Positions 1-6,366 of a stretch of 11,996 bases of DNA are shown piece after piece (the first letter of the stretch is position 1; every line of letters begins with the position of its first letter). The DNA comes from Betaproteobacteria bacterium. Lineage in GTDB: Bacteria; Pseudomonadota; Gammaproteobacteria; Burkholderiales; Casimicrobiaceae. Both the position numbers and the translations under genes were made by a program. The stretch is from assembly GCA_005888865.1 (NCBI GenBank), contig VBCL01000167.1, positions 1-11,996 on the forward strand, read 5' to 3'. Under the pieces are notes generated by a model. That model did not search any database. It saw only the letters and a program-made list of their open reading frames with translations, and was not told where the DNA came from.

Positions 1-47
1 GTTAGGCGAGTGCAGATGTGCGAAGCGGGGAAGGCTTGTTCAGCCAT
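1..47 (-). CDS. possible N-terminal fragment of an unidentified protein, cut by the window edge
   Basis: An ATG (complement of 45-47) opens a frame that stays free of stops for 15 codons to the window edge, reading M-A-E-Q-A-F-P-A-S-H-I-C-T-R-L. A GAGG at about 53-56 lies five bases upstream as a plausible ribosome binding site, and a good promoter (68-96) would give a 5' leader of only about 14 nt. These points make a real gene start plausible, but 15 residues are too few to recognise a family. The start codon and binding site both lie inside a strong stem-loop, so an alternative is that this is only a structured leader and the true gene begins further left. Product unknown. Confidence 0.3.
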   Translation of the reverse strand, partial: MAEQAFPASHICTRL

Positions 48-57
48 CCCCGCCTCG
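21..57 (-). other. long stem-loop over a putative translation start
   Basis: Read on the minus strand, 57-42 pairs with 36-21 around a five-base loop: 14 of 16 positions pair, including a GCGGGGA/TCCCCGC core and a GGCT/AGCC upper stem. Neither strand has a T tract after it, so it is not an ordinary intrinsic terminator. It lies about where transcription from the 68-96 promoter would begin, and would bury the candidate GAGG and ATG in the stem. A role in translational control is an inference. Confidence 0.5.
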
Positions 58-67
58 AAGGCTACAA

Positions 68-96
68 ATTATACCTTAGCAGTGGACTTCCTTCAA
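68..96 (-). promoter_or_regulatory. sigma70-type promoter reading leftward
   Basis: On the minus strand there is TTGAAG (complement of 91-96), a 17-base spacer, and a perfect TATAAT (complement of 68-73). This is among the best matches to a vegetative promoter in the window. It points out of the left edge, away from the SDR gene, so it should drive whatever gene starts at or beyond position 47. Confidence 0.55.
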
Positions 97-224
97 TCGA
101 GGTCAGGCGGCGCGCTCCACAGGGCGCTGTCGGGCGTTACGAGCAGGCCCGGATGCCTCATTTGTCAACTGAGGACCCGCAGCGAGGCGCGAGACAGTAC
201 ACAGTTTAGTCCGACGAGCGCCGA

Positions 225-246
225 GCGCGCATTGGCCAATGAGCGC
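225..246. repeat. 22-bp interrupted dyad, possible operator
   Basis: A perfect 12-bp palindrome, CATTGGCCAATG (230-241), is extended on each side by GCGC after one mismatched pair (229/242). No T run follows on either strand, which argues against a terminator. It sits in the 288-bp gene-free stretch between the SDR stop codon and the leftward promoter, about 130 bp upstream of that promoter, so it could bind a dimeric regulator, but nothing identifies one. The rest of 97-287 shows no convincing gene. Confidence 0.35.
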
Positions 247-287
247 AACAAAGCAGACGGGTCGCGCAGTAGCCCGGCGGCGCTCTG

Positions 288-1058
288 TTAATACGCGGCG
301 CTGAAGCCACCATCAACCGCAAGCAGATGCCCGGTCACGTAATCGGCCGCCGACGAGGCGAGGAACACCGCCGCGCCGGCAATTTCTGGCGGATTCGCCC
401 AGCGCCCTGCGGGCGTGCGGCGCGCGACCCAGGCCGAGAATTCGGCGTCGGCGACCAGCGGCGCGTTCATTTCCGTGCGGAAGAATCCGGGCGAGATGCC
501 GTTGACCTGGATGTTGTGCGGCGCGAGCTCGACCGCGAGCGCGCGAGTGAGCATCCGTACCCCGCCCTTGCTGGCCGCGTAAGGGACGATGTTCGGCCGA
601 CCGAGCTCGCTCGCGAGTGAGCACAGGTTGATGATCTTGCCGCGCCGGCGCTGCTTCATGCCGGGAATGACCGCGCGCGCGACGAAGAACGGGCCGTCGA
701 GATTGGCGGACATCAACGTCCGCCACTCGGCATCGCTGAAGGTTTCCAGCGGAGCCCGACGATTCATCGCTGCGTTGTTGACCAGGATGTCGATCGGCCC
801 GTCGCGCTCGAGCGCCGCGATGGCAGCCCCAACGGCGTCGGACTGCGTGACATCGAAGGGAGCGACCTCGACCTCCAGACCATCGCGGGCCAATGCCTCG
901 GCCGCCGCGTCGAGCCGGGCACGGGCGCGGCCATTGAGGACGACACGGGCGCCGGCATCGCAGAGCCCGCGTGCAATCGCGAGACCGAGACCCGAGCCGC
1001 CACCGGTGACCAGCGCGCGGCGGCCGGAGAGATCGAACGGATGAGAAGGCGAAGGCAT
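288..1058 (-). CDS. SDR family oxidoreductase, gluconate 5-dehydrogenase-like
   Basis: Classical short-chain dehydrogenase/reductase of 256 residues, a normal length for the family; a soluble NAD(P)-dependent oxidoreductase. The Rossmann nucleotide site is TGGGSGLG (residues 18-25), followed by NNAA (94-97), the structural Asn119 and the catalytic triad Ser147, Tyr160 (YAASK) and Lys164, with the canonical 13-residue Ser-to-Tyr spacing. The N-terminus (PFDLSGRRALVTGG) and VVLNGR segment resemble gluconate 5-dehydrogenase and related polyol/sugar-acid dehydrogenases, but substrate cannot be fixed from sequence. I chose the ATG at 1056-1058; a longer frame would begin with TTG at 1091 inside a REP-like palindrome and add an unlikely basic leader. 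It lies 66 bp downstream of dapB on the same strand, so it may be co-transcribed, but it is not part of the usual dapB neighbourhood. Confidence 0.9.
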   Translation of the reverse strand: MPSPSHPFDLSGRRALVTGGGSGLGLAIARGLCDAGARVVLNGRARARLDAAAEALARDGLEVEVAPFDVTQSDAVGAAIAALERDGPIDILVNNAAMNRRAPLETFSDAEWRTLMSANLDGPFFVARAVIPGMKQRRRGKIINLCSLASELGRPNIVPYAASKGGVRMLTRALAVELAPHNIQVNGISPGFFRTEMNAPLVADAEFSAWVARRTPAGRWANPPEIAGAAVFLASSAADYVTGHLLAVDGGFSAAY

Positions 1059-1073
1059 CGGCAACCCGCGACG

Positions 1074-1106
1074 CCGTCCGTCCTTCGACAAGCTCAGGAC
1101 GAACGG
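1074..1106. repeat. REP-like extragenic palindrome
   Basis: Imperfect inverted repeat: arm CCGTCCGTCCT (1074-1084) and arm AGGACGAACGG (1096-1106) pair at 10 of 11 positions around TCGACAAGCTC. The core (CTTCGACAAGCTCAGGACGA) matches, from memory, a repetitive extragenic palindrome found in many copies in beta- and gammaproteobacterial genomes. It occupies the dapB-to-SDR gap, where it could fold in the transcript and separate expression of the two genes. Only one copy occurs in this window. Confidence 0.65.
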
Positions 1107-1124
1107 CTTAAAGCTCCTGATTTG

Positions 1125-1952
1125 CTAGCGTAACCCCAGGACGTCCTGCATGTCGAACAGGCCCTTCGCTCCGGCGGCGCGCTTCGCCGCGACAAAGCGT
1201 GCGGCGCGCAGGGCGCCTTGCGCAAAGTTGAGCCGGGAGCCTGCCTTGTGCGTCAACTCGAGCCGCTCGCCAGCGCCGGCGAAGATCACGCTGTGGTCGC
1301 CCACGACATCGCCACCGCGCAAGCTGGCGAAACCGATCGCGCCCGGCTTGCGCTCGCCGGTCACGCCATTGCGGCCGAACACCCCGTCCGTCTTGAGATC
1401 ACGGCCGAGCGCCTTGGCCGCCGCCTCGCCCAGCAGCAGCGCGGTGCCCGAAGGCGCATCGACTTTGTGGCGGTGATGCATCTCGACGATCTCGACGTCG
1501 TAGTCCGCGCCGAGGAGCTTCGCCGCCTGCTCGACCAGGCGAAGGAGAACGGTCACGCCCACGCTCATGTTGGGCGCGAAAACGATCGGGACGCTATGAC
1601 CGAATTCGGCGAGCGCCTGCTTGTCCGCGGCGTCGAGTCCGGTGGTGCCGACCACCGCCGCGACGCCCGCGCGGGCACAGACGCCGACGTGGGCGACGGT
1701 TGCTTCCGCTCGCGTGAAATCGATGAGGACATCCGCCCCGGCGACGGCGGCGGAGACATCGGCCGAGACAACGACGCCGGTGCGATGCCCGGAGCGCTCG
1801 CCGGCGTCGCGACCGAGGATGGGGCTCGCCGGGACGTCGAGCGCGCCCGCCAGCGCGAGGTCCGGCTCCATGATCACCGCCTGGAGCAGCGTCTGCCCCA
1901 TGCGGCCGCCGGCACCGGCGATCACCAGTTTGATGGGAGGTGCTATTGCCAC
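1125..1952 (-). CDS. dapB: 4-hydroxy-tetrahydrodipicolinate reductase DapB
   Basis: Cytosolic enzyme of the diaminopimelate/lysine pathway that reduces 4-hydroxy-tetrahydrodipicolinate with NAD(P)H; its product feeds both lysine and the peptidoglycan cross-linking residue. The predicted protein has 275 residues, slightly above the usual 265-275. The N-terminal dinucleotide site is GAGGRMG (13-19), followed by IDFT (77-80) and GTTG (102-105). The signature HHRHKVDAPSGTA (159-171) carries the catalytic His and Lys. I chose the GTG at 1950-1952 because it gives the normal N-terminus just before IKLVIAG; the open frame extends upstream to 2096 only as a shadow inside bamE. The start overlaps the 3' end of bamE by 10 nt, so translation is probably coupled to it. 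No obvious separate promoter was seen. Confidence 0.96.
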   Translation of the reverse strand: MAIAPPIKLVIAGAGGRMGQTLLQAVIMEPDLALAGALDVPASPILGRDAGERSGHRTGVVVSADVSAAVAGADVLIDFTRAEATVAHVGVCARAGVAAVVGTTGLDAADKQALAEFGHSVPIVFAPNMSVGVTVLLRLVEQAAKLLGADYDVEIVEMHHRHKVDAPSGTALLLGEAAAKALGRDLKTDGVFGRNGVTGERKPGAIGFASLRGGDVVGDHSVIFAGAGERLELTHKAGSRLNFAQGALRAARFVAAKRAAGAKGLFDMQDVLGLR

Positions 1953-2395
1953 CAGCCGAGCTTCTTGAGCAGATCCTCGAGCCAGTTTGTCTGACCGGTC
2001 TTGGGTGCCGTCGACAGCGATTTGTCGAGCGCTGCGTCGCCGCCACCCGCACGCGCGACCTCGGCCGGCGGTGGCGGCATTTCGTCGCCTTCCCACCGAG
2101 CGAGCTTGTCATCGACGAAATAGACGGTGAACTGGCGGTGCTCGAGCGTTTTGCCCTGGCGTCGGAACTCGTACGCGTAATCCCAGCGATTGGCGTGAAA
2201 CGCGTCGGCAACGAGCGGCGTGCCCAGCGCGGATTTCACCTGCTGCCGCGTCAAACCGACCTTGAGGCGCTCGACCTGATCCTGGGTAACGTAATTGCCC
2301 TGATTGATGTCGAGTTTGTAGACGCCCAGGTTCGGCAAGTACGAGCAGGCGCCGAGCATCAGGGTCAGCGAAACTGCGCCAAGGACGCTGCGCAT
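1943..2395 (-). CDS. bamE: outer membrane protein assembly factor BamE (lipoprotein)
   Basis: Small lipoprotein of the BAM complex, which inserts beta-barrel proteins into the outer membrane; formerly SmpA or OmlA. The 150-residue product starts with a lipoprotein signal, MRSVLGAVSLTLMLGAC, with lipobox L-G-A-C and the lipidated Cys at residue 17. The mature part shows the BamE fold hallmarks: N-Y-V-T-Q-D-Q-V, then L-K-V-G-L-T-R-Q-Q-V, A-L-G-T-P, and later W-D-Y-A-Y and F-x-V-Y-F. The C-terminal tail is Pro/Ala/Gly-rich and typical of the longer betaproteobacterial forms. The gene is divergent from fur and overlaps dapB, a neighbourhood widely seen in Betaproteobacteria. It is probably transcribed from the AT-rich patch near 2431-2440, where TATGAT reads on the minus strand. 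Confidence 0.95.
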   Translation of the reverse strand: MRSVLGAVSLTLMLGACSYLPNLGVYKLDINQGNYVTQDQVERLKVGLTRQQVKSALGTPLVADAFHANRWDYAYEFRRQGKTLEHRQFTVYFVDDKLARWEGDEMPPPPAEVARAGGGDAALDKSLSTAPKTGQTNWLEDLLKKLGWWQ

Positions 2396-2405
2396 GGGGA
2401 TAGGG

Positions 2406-2440
2406 TTGCTGCCAAAAGACGACCGGAAACTATATCATAG
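2406..2440. promoter_or_regulatory. bamE/fur divergent promoter region
   Basis: The 96-bp gap between the two start codons contains a single AT-rich island, CTATATCATAG (2430-2440), itself a partial palindrome. On the minus strand it reads TATGAT (complement of 2434-2439), a good -10 for bamE with no clear -35. On the plus strand TATATC or TATCAT could serve fur, with TTGCTG (2406-2411) as a -35 at a long 19-21 base spacing. The two promoters would therefore overlap. No convincing Fur box was found here. Confidence 0.35.
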
Positions 2441-2491
2441 CCAGGTTGGCCGTCCGCTTCGGGCGTTTCCCTCGGCCACCTTTGCCCCACC

Positions 2492-2932
2492 ATGACCACG
2501 TCGCACGACCTCAAGAATGCGGGCCTCAAGGCGACGCTGCCGCGGCTGCGGATCATCAACCTGTTCGAGCAAAGCAAGGTTCGACATCTCACTGCCGAGG
2601 ATGTCTACAAGCAGTTGCTCGCCGAGGGGGTCGATGTCGGGCTCGCGACCGTGTACCGCGTCCTCACCCAGTTCGAACAGGCGGGGCTCTTGATCCGCCA
2701 TCATTTCGAGTCGGGCAAGTCGGTGTTCGAGCTCAATCAGGGTGGCCACCATGACCACCTGGTCTGCCTGCAATGCGGCCGCGTCGAGGAATTCTTCGAT
2801 TCCGAGATCGAAAAGCGCCAGATGAAGATCGCCCGCGATCGCGGCTTCGAGATCAGCGAGCACGCGCTTTATCTGTACGCCGAATGCGTGAAGGTCAAGT
2901 GCCCGTACCGGAAGGTGGGCGGACAGCATTAG
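2492..2932 (+). CDS. fur: ferric uptake regulator Fur
   Basis: Cytosolic iron-responsive repressor that binds Fur boxes as an Fe(II)-loaded dimer and controls iron uptake and storage genes. The 146-residue length fits the family. The N-terminal winged helix spans about residues 1-80 and includes the recognition-helix motif V-G-L-A-T-V-Y-R-V-L. The dimerisation and metal domain follows, with HHDH (86-89), the C92-x2-C95 pair, His124 and a second pair of cysteines at 132 and 137, compatible with both structural zinc and regulatory sites. The HHDHLVC and Y-A-E-C features favour Fur over Zur or PerR. The gene diverges from bamE and is separated from the 3' end of murJ by only 15 bp, a tight convergent junction in which I see no terminator hairpin. 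No clear Shine-Dalgarno sequence precedes the ATG. Confidence 0.95.
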   Translation: MTTSHDLKNAGLKATLPRLRIINLFEQSKVRHLTAEDVYKQLLAEGVDVGLATVYRVLTQFEQAGLLIRHHFESGKSVFELNQGGHHDHLVCLQCGRVEEFFDSEIEKRQMKIARDRGFEISEHALYLYAECVKVKCPYRKVGGQH

Positions 2933-2947
2933 TCCCTTATCGGGCGG

Positions 2948-4462
2948 CTACAATGGCTCGCGGCGGTTGAAGTCGGCGAGCCGAAACCCGAGCAGCCACA
3001 GCGCTGCGAAATAGGCAATCCCACCGGCGCCGACGACCCACGCGATGCGCGAAGCCTTGGCCGCGAGCCCCGCCCGGATCCAGAACTCGTCGGGCCCGGC
3101 GCTCCACCACAGCACGGCGCCCAGGACGATCAGCGCGATGGCGATCCGCCCGAGAAACCCTCCCCAGCCGGGAAGCGGTACATAGATCCCTGCACGCCGC
3201 AGCGCGCGATAGAGCAGCAAGGCGTTGAGCGTTGCGCCAATCGACGTCGCGAGCGTGAGCCCCGCGTGCCCGATCTGGAACATCAGCACAACCGCGAACG
3301 TCTGCGCCACGAGCAGGCTCAGAAACGCGGTGCGTACGGGGGTCTTCATATCCTGACGCGCATAGAAACCCGGCGCGAGAATCTTGACTGCGATCAACCC
3401 GAGCAGGCCCACGCTGTAGCCCAGCAACGCGGCGCGGGTCTGCCAGACGTCGTTCACGGAGAACCGGCCGTACTGATACAACGTTGCGACCAGCGGCGCC
3501 GCGAGCAGCGCGAGCGCGAGCGCCGCGGGCAAGGCCAGCACGATCGTCATGCGCAGGCCCCAGTCGAGAAGCTCGCGATACTGCGACGGGTTCTCGTCTT
3601 GATAGTGCCTCGCCAGCGCGGGCAGCAGGATCGTCCCCAACGCAACCCCGAGCAGCGCGCTCGGAAACTCCATCAAGCGGTCGGCATAGGTGATCCAGGA
3701 GATCCGGCCGTCGCCGAGTAACGCGGCGAGCTGCGTATTGATAAGGACCGAGATCTGCGCCGCAGACACACCGAGCAACGCCGGACCCATCGCCGAAAGC
3801 ACGCGTCGCACGTCCGGATCGCGCCAGACGAGTCGCGGACGCGGCAGCATGCCGAGCTTCGCCAGCGGCCGGACCTGCAAGGCGAGCTGGGCGATGCCGC
3901 CGACGGCTACACCCCACGCCAGCGCCATGATCGGCGGATCGACATGCGGCGCGACGAAGATCGCCGCGCCGATGATCGAGAGATTGAGAATCACCGGCGT
4001 GAACGCGGGAATCGCGAACCGGCGATACACGTTGAGCATCCCGCCGGCGAGCGAGACCAGCGAGATGAAGAGCACGTAGGGGAACATGATGCGGATCAGC
4101 TCCCCGGTGAGCTCGACTTTGCCGGGCGTGCGAGCGAACCCGCTCGCGAGGAGATAGACGAGCCACGGCGCCGCGAGAACGCCCACGACCGAGACCGCCA
4201 GCAGAACGAGCGCGAGCAGTCCGCCGACCTTGCCGAAGAGCTCCCGAGTCGCGTCGTCGCCGCGCTGGCGGCGGCACTCCGCGAGGATCGGCACGAACGC
4301 TTGCGAAAACGCACCCTCGGCGAACAGGCGGCGGAGGATATTCGGCAGCCGGAACAGCCCGGCACCGAAGACAACCGCCTTCAGGCTCTCGCGCGCGAGA
4401 CCCGTGATGCGCGAGAGCAGCGTCATCGCGCTCACCGTCGACAACGCCTTCAGCAGGTTCAT
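2948..4462 (-). CDS. murJ: lipid II flippase MurJ, with an internal eight-residue gap
   Basis: Inner-membrane MOP-superfamily transporter (MviN) that flips lipid II for peptidoglycan synthesis. The 504-residue protein has the expected many hydrophobic helices and family blocks: MNLLKALSTVSAMTLLSR, LPNILRRLFAEGAFSQAFVP, MGPALLGVSAAQIS, YADRLMEFPS (259-268), LGVALGTILLP and ILAPGFYARQDMKTPV. Arginines matching E. coli Arg18, Arg24, Arg52 and Arg270 are at 18, 24, 44 and 262. The eight-residue shift after position 35 shows an in-frame loss: the family normally has about ten residues, including a conserved Asp (E. coli Asp39), between G-A-G (33-35) and R-L-P-N (38-41), but here only Leu-Phe remain. 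The rest is intact, so the gene may be functional, altered or mis-assembled. It diverges from rpsT, as in many proteobacteria. Confidence 0.93.
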   Translation of the reverse strand: MNLLKALSTVSAMTLLSRITGLARESLKAVVFGAGLFRLPNILRRLFAEGAFSQAFVPILAECRRQRGDDATRELFGKVGGLLALVLLAVSVVGVLAAPWLVYLLASGFARTPGKVELTGELIRIMFPYVLFISLVSLAGGMLNVYRRFAIPAFTPVILNLSIIGAAIFVAPHVDPPIMALAWGVAVGGIAQLALQVRPLAKLGMLPRPRLVWRDPDVRRVLSAMGPALLGVSAAQISVLINTQLAALLGDGRISWITYADRLMEFPSALLGVALGTILLPALARHYQDENPSQYRELLDWGLRMTIVLALPAALALALLAAPLVATLYQYGRFSVNDVWQTRAALLGYSVGLLGLIAVKILAPGFYARQDMKTPVRTAFLSLLVAQTFAVVLMFQIGHAGLTLATSIGATLNALLLYRALRRAGIYVPLPGWGGFLGRIAIALIVLGAVLWWSAGPDEFWIRAGLAAKASRIAWVVGAGGIAYFAALWLLGFRLADFNRREPL

Positions 4463-4539
4463 CGACGCTGGCTGCGATGCGCGGCGCGGGACAGACAGGA
4501 AGATGATGCCGAAGGCATGCGAGGACGCGCCGGGTAACC

Positions 4540-4568
4540 TTGCAAAAATCGTGAAAAACGACTATTAT
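4540..4568 (+). promoter_or_regulatory. rpsT promoter
   Basis: TTGCAA (4540-4545), a 17-base spacer and TATTAT (4563-4568) form a near-consensus sigma70 promoter about 40 bases before the rpsT start codon. The AT-rich spacer stands out against the GC-rich surroundings, fitting a highly expressed ribosomal protein gene. Confidence 0.7.
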
Positions 4569-4609
4569 GCCCGGTCCTTTTTCCTCACTCCAGAAAAGCG
4601 GAAATTTTC

Positions 4610-4873
4610 ATGGCCAACACCGCCCAAGCCAAGAAGCGCGCCCGGCAGAACGAGGCGACGCGCAAACGCAACGCGAGTCTCCGGTCCGCGCTGCGCAGCG
4701 CCGTCAGGAACGTCAAGAAGGCAATCGCCGCCGGCGACAAGGCCGCCGCGACCAAGGAATTCCAGGCGCAGCAATCGGTGATCGATCGCATCGCCGACAA
4801 GAAAATCGTGCACAAGAATCTTGCATCACGAAGCAAGCATCGCTTGGTTCACGCGATCAAGTCGATGGCTTGA
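4610..4873 (+). CDS. rpsT: 30S ribosomal protein S20
   Basis: Small basic protein that binds 16S rRNA in the body of the 30S subunit early in assembly. The 87-residue length is standard. The sequence begins M-A-N-T-A-Q-A-K-K-R-A-R-Q-N, the typical S20 start, and carries the conserved R-N-A-S-L-R-S-A-L-R and later H-K-N-L-A-S-R-S-K-H-R-L blocks; it is rich in Lys, Arg and Ala with long helical segments. The gene is a single transcription unit here: a strong promoter lies upstream (4540-4568) and an intrinsic terminator downstream (4910-4932). It is divergent from murJ, an arrangement conserved in beta- and gammaproteobacteria. The binding site before the ATG is weak (GCGGAAA). Confidence 0.97.
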   Translation: MANTAQAKKRARQNEATRKRNASLRSALRSAVRNVKKAIAAGDKAAATKEFQAQQSVIDRIADKKIVHKNLASRSKHRLVHAIKSMA

Positions 4874-4909
4874 GCACCGCGCCGATCAGCGACCGAAATC
4901 CGTGAACAG

Positions 4910-4932
4910 GAGCGCCGCGAGGGCGCTCTTTT
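4910..4932 (+). terminator. rpsT intrinsic terminator
   Basis: Perfect 7-bp stem GAGCGCC (4910-4916) with GGCGCTC (4922-4928), loop GCGAG, followed directly by TTTT and then CGTTTCG. It starts 36 bases after the rpsT stop codon and reads in the same direction. Confidence 0.8.
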
Positions 4933-4991
4933 CGTTTCGGTGCCTCCCCACTGTGAGCCGCGGCCAAGTCCTCGGACCCGCGGCGCCCATG

Positions 4992-5020
4992 CTAATATGC
5001 TGTTTTAATAGAGGTTGAAT
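4992..5020 (+). promoter_or_regulatory. possible argF promoter/leader, AT-rich island
   Basis: Within the 197-bp gap between rpsT and argF, 4992-5020 is distinctly AT-rich and contains TAATAT (4993-4998) and TTTAAT (5004-5009) as -10 candidates; neither has a good -35 at normal spacing. A TTGAAT followed by ATTGAA (about 5015-5031) faintly recalls an ARG-box half site but is not a dyad. This is the only promoter-like stretch before argF. Confidence 0.25.
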
Positions 5021-5070
5021 TGTCGGATTGAAGCGCAATCCGGGATTCGCAAGCCTCCCCGATCGTACGC

Positions 5071-5991
5071 ATGGTGCCCAAGCATTTCCTGCAGTTCAGT
5101 GACTTCAGCCGCGACGAGCTCGACTACCTGTTCGACCGCACGCGCTGGATCAAGGAACGTTTCAAGCGCTACGAGATCTACCAGCCGCTGCGCGATCGAA
5201 CCCTGGCGATGGTGTTCGAGAAGGCTTCCACGCGCACGCGCGTCTCGTTCGAGGCCGGCATGAACCAGCTCGGTGGGATTGCCATCAACCTCAATCGCGG
5301 CGACACACAACTCTCGCGCGGCGAGCCGATCGAGGACCTCGCGCGGGTCATCTCGCGAATGGTCGACGTAGTCATGATTCGCACCTTCGAGCAGGCGATC
5401 ATCGAGCGCTTCGCGGCGCATTCCCGGGTGCCGGTCATCAACGGGCTCACCAACGAGTATCACCCGTGCCAGATCCTCGCGGACGTCTACACCTACGTCG
5501 AGCACCGTGGCTCGATCGTCGGCAAGACCGTTGCCTGGATCGGAGACTCGAACAACATGTGCCGCACGTGGCTGCAGGCCGCGACCATCTTCGATTTCAA
5601 GGTGCACGTCTCGGCCCCGCCCGGCTACGACGTCGATCCCGCGTTCGCCGCCGGGTATGACGCGCGACATCTGGAGTCCTTCGCCGATCCGGTCACCGCT
5701 TGCCGCGGCGCCGACCTCGTCACGACCGACGTATGGACCAGCATGGGTTTCGAAGCTGAGAACGAAAAGCGAGCCAGGGCGTTCGCCGGTTGGATGGTCG
5801 ACGCAAGGATGATGCACGGGGCAAAACCCGACGCGCTGTTCATGCACTGCCTGCCCGCCCACCGCGGCGAGGAAGTGGCCGCCGACGTCATCGACGGACC
5901 GCAGAGCGTGGTCTGGGATGAGGCAGAGAATAGATTGCACGCCCAGAAGGCCTTGCTTGAGTATCTCGTCTGCGGGCGCATCAAATCGTAG
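5071..5991 (+). CDS. argF: ornithine carbamoyltransferase
   Basis: Cytosolic enzyme that joins carbamoyl phosphate to ornithine to give citrulline in arginine synthesis. The 306-residue length is typical. The carbamoyl-phosphate site is S-T-R-T-R (53-57), with HPCQ (131-134) completing it. The ornithine side shows D-V-W-T-S-M-G (220-226) and the HCLPAHRGEEV block (259-269), whose Cys and His are catalytic; these distinguish it from aspartate carbamoyltransferase. The N-terminus, K-H-F-L-Q-F-S-D-F, is that of betaproteobacterial ArgF, and no in-frame start lies closely upstream. No good ribosome binding site precedes the ATG. It is the first gene of a plus-strand run ending in argG; the VOC gene follows after nine bases. 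Confidence 0.97.
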   Translation: MVPKHFLQFSDFSRDELDYLFDRTRWIKERFKRYEIYQPLRDRTLAMVFEKASTRTRVSFEAGMNQLGGIAINLNRGDTQLSRGEPIEDLARVISRMVDVVMIRTFEQAIIERFAAHSRVPVINGLTNEYHPCQILADVYTYVEHRGSIVGKTVAWIGDSNNMCRTWLQAATIFDFKVHVSAPPGYDVDPAFAAGYDARHLESFADPVTACRGADLVTTDVWTSMGFEAENEKRARAFAGWMVDARMMHGAKPDALFMHCLPAHRGEEVAADVIDGPQSVVWDEAENRLHAQKALLEYLVCGRIKS

Positions 5992-6000
5992 GAGCTGACA

Positions 6001-6366
6001 ATGATCGACCACATCGGAATGAGCGTCACCGACGTCGCGAAGAGCAAGGCGTTCTATCGCTCCGCGCTTGCGCCACTCGGTTATGCGGTAATCATGGAGT
6101 TTGCGAACGATGTTGGCTTCGGCGTTCCGCCCAAGCCCGATTTCTGGATCGGCCCGACCGGGGACGACGTGCAACCGACCCACATCGCCTTTCGTGCCGA
6201 CAGCCGCAAGCAGGTCGACGCATTCTACAAGGCGGCCATGGCTGCCGGCGGGCGGGACAACGGGCAGCCCGGGCTGCGTCCGGAGTATCACGCGAACTAT
6301 TACGGCGCGTTCGTGTTCGACCCCGACGGGAACAACATCGAGGCCGTATGCCACGCACCGGAGTGA
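6001..6366 (+). CDS. VOC family (glyoxalase/bleomycin resistance fold) protein
   Basis: A 121-residue single-domain protein of the vicinal oxygen chelate superfamily. It begins M-I-D-H-I-G-M-S-V-T-D, the usual first beta strand with a candidate metal ligand His4; the second module has P-T-H-I-A-F-R-A (His61) and the C-terminal F-D-P-D-G-N-N-I-E-A-V (Glu114), the usual third ligand region. The pattern fits the small glyoxalase-like proteins of unknown substrate common in proteobacteria; glyoxalase I, dioxygenase or resistance roles cannot be separated by sequence. GGAG (5991-5994) overlapping the argF stop codon is a good binding site, and the nine-base gap implies co-transcription with argF. 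Its 3' end overlaps the next gene. Confidence 0.85.
   Translation: MIDHIGMSVTDVAKSKAFYRSALAPLGYAVIMEFANDVGFGVPPKPDFWIGPTGDDVQPTHIAFRADSRKQVDAFYKAAMAAGGRDNGQPGLRPEYHANYYGAFVFDPDGNNIEAVCHAPE

Noticed and set aside
10..291. 93-codon plus-strand frame at the left edge
   Set aside because: Low-complexity composition with no motif; it crosses the leftward promoter, the hairpin and the dyad, and it ends inside the SDR stop region.
1059..1091. Upstream extension of the SDR gene to a TTG at 1091
   Set aside because: The start would sit in the REP-like palindrome and add a basic leader not seen in SDR proteins; the ATG at 1058 fits family length.
1953..2096. Longer DapB starting at 2096
   Set aside because: The extra 48 codons are an out-of-frame reading of bamE, rich in Arg, and would make the enzyme longer than any normal DapB.
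2396..2491. Fur box in the bamE-fur gap
   Set aside because: The only AT-rich stretch, CTATATCATAG, does not match the GATAATGATAATCATTATC consensus beyond chance.
2937..4277. 446-codon frame overlapping murJ on the same strand
   Set aside because: Arg/Ala/Gly-rich out-of-frame shadow of murJ with no hydrophobic pattern or motif.
5015..5032. ARG-box-like sequence before argF
   Set aside because: TTGAAT and ATTGAA are not arranged as an inverted repeat and differ from the known ArgR operator; too weak to call.
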